From Goniomonas avonlea (Eukaryota > Cryptophyceae > Goniomonadida > Goniomonadaceae): a DNA stretch of 20,015 nt. Made by a program: the position numbers and the translations under genes. Numbering within the stretch: position 1 is the first letter of the stretch; every line of letters begins with the position of its first letter. The DNA is taken from the NCBI GenBank assembly GCA_003573635.1, contig QUTJ01031798.1, forward strand, positions 1 through 20,015, given 5' to 3'. Positions 9,301-15,300 of the stretch are shown in pieces. The notes beneath the pieces were generated by a model that saw only the letters and a program-made list of their open reading frames with translations, ran no database searches and had not been told where the DNA came from.

Positions 9301-12300
9301 CTTCTCCCTTGCTCGCCGTCCACGGCATGTTCTTATCGCCTTCTCTCTCATCCTCTCTCACTCTCCTCAATACAGCAAAAGGAAGTGACTTCGATGAGGT
9401 CAAGACATGTACTTGAGCGCACCAAGTGCAGTGTGCTCGGTTGGCGCGCAGTCATTCGCTGGCACATCCGTGCCAAACGCGTTTCCTCGGCCCTCGCCCG
9501 TCGCAAGACTGGACGTGTACGCCTCTGACCACCACCCTCTCTTGCTCTGTTCCACCCTCTCTCCCTAGCATTCCTGGTACCTCCACCCTCTCTCCCACGG
9601 CAACCTGAAATTCCACCTGCCTCACGCATCTCACAGGCGATGTCTTTGTGGTGCAAGGCAACAATGCATCGTCGCCATGTCCTCGCTGCAGCGGCGCGAG
9701 TGCAAGACAAGGGAGGCCGTGCGTGCAGGTCAGAGCTGATCCACCTTGCTCTGTGATTGTGCGGGAGAGAATATAGGCCATCTGCTACCTCCGCGCCCAC
9801 TCCTTCCTCGCACCCCCCCCCTTTGAGCATGTGAGAGAGCGGCTGAAACCTTGCCACAGGATGCGCGGGTGGCGGTGGTGGCGCCGTATTGTCGACGGCC
9901 GACGCCAAATTCGGAATCTTGCGAGCCGCGTGAGCGTGCGCAAGGACTTCCGTGTGCGAGGCAAGACCATCGCTGCATGGCAGGTTGGCTCTTGCCAACG
10001 ATTTTTCGACCATTTTTCTCATCTCTTGAAGGCGAAGAATACGATGACATCAAAGTTTAACTCGTGATGAGAGCCTTTCTGGTCACAGGATCATTACGAC
10101 TGTATTTTCTCACCTGGTATTTGCACGGTGCTTGGAGGCGAGTGGGCGAAGGGGGGGGGGGGGGGGCAGGTTGTTTAGAAAGCAAATGTCCCAGGGGCGC
10201 TGAGAACAGAGAGACAGAGAGTGAGAATAGTGAGACAGGGAGCGCGGAGAAGAGTGCAGGGAACATCCAGGTTAGGTTGGTGATGGCTGCATGCTTCCGG
10301 TGAGTGCCGCCCTCGCTGACTTCCCACAACCACCTTCTCGTCCCAACCGCACTGGTTGCGAGTTGTCTTGCCTTTGTGTTGTCCCCTGGGTGTCATCTGT
10401 TGCCGTGGCATCCACGCCCCTTCCCAGTTCCGTACTTAAGTAAGGGCGAAGATGACACACTACACCTGTCCGGTCCTCCCCCCCCCCCTTCCTGGTTCGC
10501 GGTGCCTGTTTGTGTGTGCGCACAAGGTGTCTGCCCGTCTCGTGTTTTGCCCATGGCGAGTACCCTTATGTTAGTTGGCTAGTGCCTACTTAGCAAGAGG
10601 TGTGCGAGCGCGCGCGCGGGGGGGGGTGTAGTGTCTCCCACGATTCTGTCGTTCGCTGGGCAGATCAGAGCGCGAGTGCCTCAAAGCACACCTGGTGACA
10701 ATTTTTTGCGCAGCGGGCAATTACCGTGCAGCGTGAGTGGCGAAATTCTGTGTTTCGCATGACCGAGCGGAGACTGATTCGCAGCGGGTGGGCGGCGTTT
10801 GAGTACATGCAGAGGAGGCTTGAGGTTGCTGCCTCTCACCGGTTAGTGATGTGCCGTGCTCGCGATATGCAGCAGACTTTGACATTCTGAAGTATTTCTG
10901 GCATTGATGATGATTGAACGGGCTTGGTCGTCCTGGGTGGTCCTGGGTGCTCCTGGTCCTGTAGTGGGTGTGTGTGTGTGTGTGGTGCTAGTTTTCCAGC
11001 TCTGGAGCTCGTGTCTGTGCTCGTGTTGCTGGTGCCAGTGGTGGGGCGAGTGCTGGTGCCAGTGACATTTGGTGTTGTGGGCCCATTGTGCTTGGGCCCA
11101 TATGTGCTTCTCCTAGCCAGCTAAAATCATTCCAGGTCTATTCTCTGAAGTTGTGTGTCTGATGCACCTCATATTTCTGACAAGAGCAAGCACAGAGCTC
11201 ACACTCTGCTCCTGATTGCGACGAGTCGGTGGCGGTCGTACAGGGCTGTCAAGGTGGAGCAAGACGTGAATCGCCTCAGGGCGAGATCTGTCCGTCGTCT
11301 GACACTGCTAGCGCGCAAGGTGGTGCGCAAGAGCAGGCTGCCACAGCTGCAGCTGCCACAACCTGCTCTGCAATTGAAGGGTAGGGCTGTTGTGCTGTGC
11401 TTGCTGCGTCGAGAGAGGGATGTCGTGCTGTGAGGCTGAGGTAGGCAGCCGTGTCGACAGAGAGATGTTGTTTTGTGACGTCGCGAGTGCCTGCCGTGCA
11501 CAGATCAGTCCCCCCTCTCAGACAATCAAATGACAAGCCTGGATGCTCCAGTTGGTGGGGAGGGTCTGGTCTGGTTGTGCATGTCTCACACATCAGACCA
11601 GATGGACCACACCTGCCACCAGGGGCAGTGTCGACCCCTTCCTTGTTCTGGCCCTCTTGACCCCCCTCCCATCTCTTGCTCTCACACACAAATCACTGTT
11701 GTTTTCTCACCGACACTCTTACCACTTGTGCCCCCTCGTCCCTTGATTGCTCCTCTGTGTGTTCGGGTATTGTCCCACGCTAGTCACTGAACACTCGATC
11801 AGTTCACCTCCAGCACATATTGCCTCCCACTAACATACTGTGTGAGTGGTTCGCCTACGGTGAATATGCCCTGCTAAACCACACTATCAAATACACTCTG
11901 CTAGGTTGAGGCAGCTGGGTGAAGTCACCCTGTGTGAGTGACAATGCTGTGTGTGGCGGTGGACCCGGGTACACAGTGAGTTTGTTAAAGTGTACGGAGC
12001 ATGGTTCAATAATGCATTCCAAGTTTTCCATGGAAACACAGCAAGGCTCAACCTGAACGAAGCATTGCTCAACGCAAGTTTTCCAAGGAAACGAGGCGCT
12101 TGGCATCCAAAACGACTTCGACCAACGACCATTATTTAGTCAGTTGGATATTTGTCAAATCTGTTTGTGTGATGCACAATGGAGTCACATCGATCTCCAT
12201 TCAGTTCAGGTGTGAGGCATGTGATGGCCCAACATGTGAGTGGTGCTGCCTGTCAAGACAACACCCCAAATGCAATATCCCGGGCATCCGCAAGGGCAGG

Positions 12301-15300
12301 TCACTGTCCGACTAGGAGACTGAGAAAGGCCACTGTCCATTGCGAAAGTCACTGTCTGGACAGGTCACTGTCCATTGCGAAAAGTCACTGTCCGACTAAG
12401 AGACTGAGACACACCAATAGTCCTCTTCTAGACGACCAATCCGACAGGAGGAACACCAAAAGGGCACCTACAGGGGTTCGCTGTGCAGATACACAGCTGT
12501 ACACCGAGCAGGGGTGTACTTGCAAAGTGCAGTCCCGGAGTTAGTGTTCCAGTTTGAGTGCGACAGATTCCACCAGTTCATCCAGTTCCCGCCGTCCTTT
12601 TGGTGCCCGTACATCAGAGTCAAGTTTTTGGTGAAGAATTTTGCTCTCCTTTCTGCTACAACGGTGCATCTGTTCCTCAGAGTCATCCTTCCTCTTTGGT
12701 CTCTTCTCTTTCTTTTCAATGGCAGAGCAGACTCTACTTGTGATGGTTCTGAATCTGAGTCATGTTTGCGCTGCTTACGACTTTCGTGTTTCTCCTCTTT
12801 CCAGTTTCTTTCCTGCGAGTGTTGACAGTACAACAACAAGTGTTGAGGGGGACCATAACTGTGACTGTGTTTGGAGTGATCACTTGAGAGAACTCACACC
12901 TGTGGAGCCACTTGAGATACAGGTGAGACTGATCATGGTGAATGGCTTTTGTGGAAACACTTCACAGAAGACTTATGTAGGGAGGACACTGTGGAGACCC
13001 TGCTGGACCTATCTACACTGTGGCGGATGGGATGTCACCTCAGTAGACTGGCAGTGGTTCCGTAGTTTGTATCCATTTCCACCATACTCAACACCCCCCT
13101 GCATGAGGAACCTTGCCCCGGGCAACATTGCTCAATGTTGGAGCAATGCTGTTAACTGCTCTGTTTTTCGTCACTGTGAATGATGCTCTCGACTGGTGAG
13201 AACTGCTGTGAGCACACATTGTCCCAGGAGCACATAATGACTTCTGCACCACTCTGCCTGATCTCCCAAGGCCTCCCTGAACGTCCTTGTGATCACCATG
13301 GAGGATGGCAGGGCAATCAGGGAGGTGGAGTCCTGTGCACACAGTCCTCGGATACCACCCAGAGTGGACGAACACCTTGGCCTTTGCCAGGAATGCCCCC
13401 TGCCTTGCAGACCTGTGACCAAGAGAGGCACTTGAGTCCTGCAGCAGCAAGCCCAACACCTGCAGGAGTGGCCACTTCCCTGAGGTGTTTGAAGCACGGC
13501 ACAACAAAGGTCACTCAAGCTGGTTTATTCCGCGACTGGTTTCGTTCCTGACCAGGGAACTTGTCAAGGCGGTTTGGTTGAGTCTCAACGACCNCCCTGC
13601 CCAGGCAAGAGACCTGGCACTGTCAAACATCGCATGTCATGATTGCCAGACCAGTTCTTTGACGTGCAACNATCTAATGTCAGAACCCAGAAAATCCTCC
13701 TTGTTCTCAAACTGATCCATATGAATGGTCACTGTATGGGTTGCTCAAATCCCTTCTTGTCAACCTGATCCATATTTATGTCTCCACAGGAGAGATTGAT
13801 ATTTCCCCCTCATGGTGGGTAAGTCAAGTGAGTGCTTCTCAGATGTGTCCTTGTNGTAAGTCTAAAATCAGTGTCTGTGTCTTGACAAGACACCACGAAA
13901 ATTCGGAAACCATGAGGGACAAGAGGTCGTGGTTTTCACCCCCGTGATTCGGAAGGAGCACGAGATGGTTTCGGTCGCGCGCTGGAGCACAGACGGTCTC
14001 CAGGACGGAGTTGTGTGCCGTCATTATGGCTAGGATCATGAAGAGGGTATTTGCTGTGCATAGACACGGGTCTATGAAGAAGGAAGCCGACGGCAATTTT
14101 TGGCGCAAGTTGGCTGTGTGGAAGAGGAGAGGGGGTAAAGAGTACGGGCTGGCGAAGAATCCAACAGAATCCATCTAAGCTGGCAAAGGCGGTCTTCTTT
14201 CTGGAAGGAGCGCCTACGGGGAGCGCCCAGGTGCTGATTTGGGACGAGGGCATGTGAGAACCATCATACCCTTTGCCTGTGTATATCTCCGCCTCCTCTG
14301 TGTATCCATTCTGCAAACAACCCGCCTCGTATTCTCGTATTCCTCCCCCCACTGCCCCTTCGCCTCCGCCCAGCGGTCCTCTCTGACCTCCCCGTTGGTG
14401 TCAAGACCCCACTCTTGCAGCTCGTTCATGAACCATGTCTAAGAAATTGAACACACCCTCACTTCACTAGCCATGAGTGAACACCACCAAATCCCCCTGT
14501 GTGCCTCTGTTGAACCCCTGAGGGCCCCTTCGTTGAACCTCTGGTCCATCACCTCGGATTCATTGCCCGGAACCAAAGATTTTGATCTCAATCCTGGAGG
14601 CGAGCGATGGTGTAAGGTGTCAAAACAGGACTTGGCTTGTCCCCACTCCATCACTTTGGTGTATGTATGTCCGTCACTCCTCACATCCCTGGTCTCTTTC
14701 TTGACTATGATGAGTTGGCCGCTTTAGTGCTTTTTTTTGCTGTCTCACATAACGGCACTGATTGGAGTAACACCATCAGAATTTCTCTTCTCGTCAAATC
14801 TGGAGCGAAACTGTCCCAATGCTCAAACTTTGTTATTTTCTGTCCTGTTCCGACCTGGACTGTGTCCACGCTAGGGTGCTTATTCAGGATGACTCCTGTG
14901 TCCCTCCATCATAGTCTCCTTGAGCAAGGTTGGATTCCTTGATTCCGTTATCTTCATCTTCACCATACTCATCTTCATCTTCATCATACTCAGATTGTTC
15001 CCCCATAATTTTCTTTCCCACTTCTTCAACATCATGCATCCTCCGTGATTGTCTCGATCCACACCAGATCACCATCACATCATCCACATATCATTTCACT
15101 TGGAAATAGTTCCATTGCCAGCGGAGTGTTTTCATGAAGAAGAACTCATAGAACATGCATATCCCAATCGCTAGGATCAGGCTTAAAGGAGATCCCATTG
15201 GTACCCCTCTCCCGGCAGGAATAAATAAGAGACTCTAGGTGGTGTGGACCAGAAGGAAGAACATGAGGGTGCTCACACTGAACTTCAAGAAGGTGATATG

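Noticed and set aside
8801-9388. Plus-strand frame of 195 codons continuing exon 11
   Set aside because: After 8965 it is almost only Ser, Leu, Phe and Pro from the C/T tract, and the splice model explains exon 11 better.
8708-9403. Minus-strand frame of 231 codons, and a second minus frame at 8785-9351, rich in Glu, Arg and Lys
   Set aside because: They are the antisense of a pyrimidine tract and of exon 11. The composition comes from the TTC repeat.
9348-10022. Minus-strand frame of 224 codons
   Set aside because: It lies antisense to exons 12-14, which carry consistent Trp repeats and matching splice phases.
10734-10785. 52-base intron GTGAGT...CGCAG as the main model
   Set aside because: It is in phase and has a better donor, but it removes a strongly repeat-like peptide (REWRNSVFRMTERR). 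Kept only as the rival model to the 19-base intron.
13936-14352. Minus-strand frame of 138 codons
   Set aside because: It has shadow-like Pro/Ser/Arg composition with no motif. The plus frame in its right half looks more natural.
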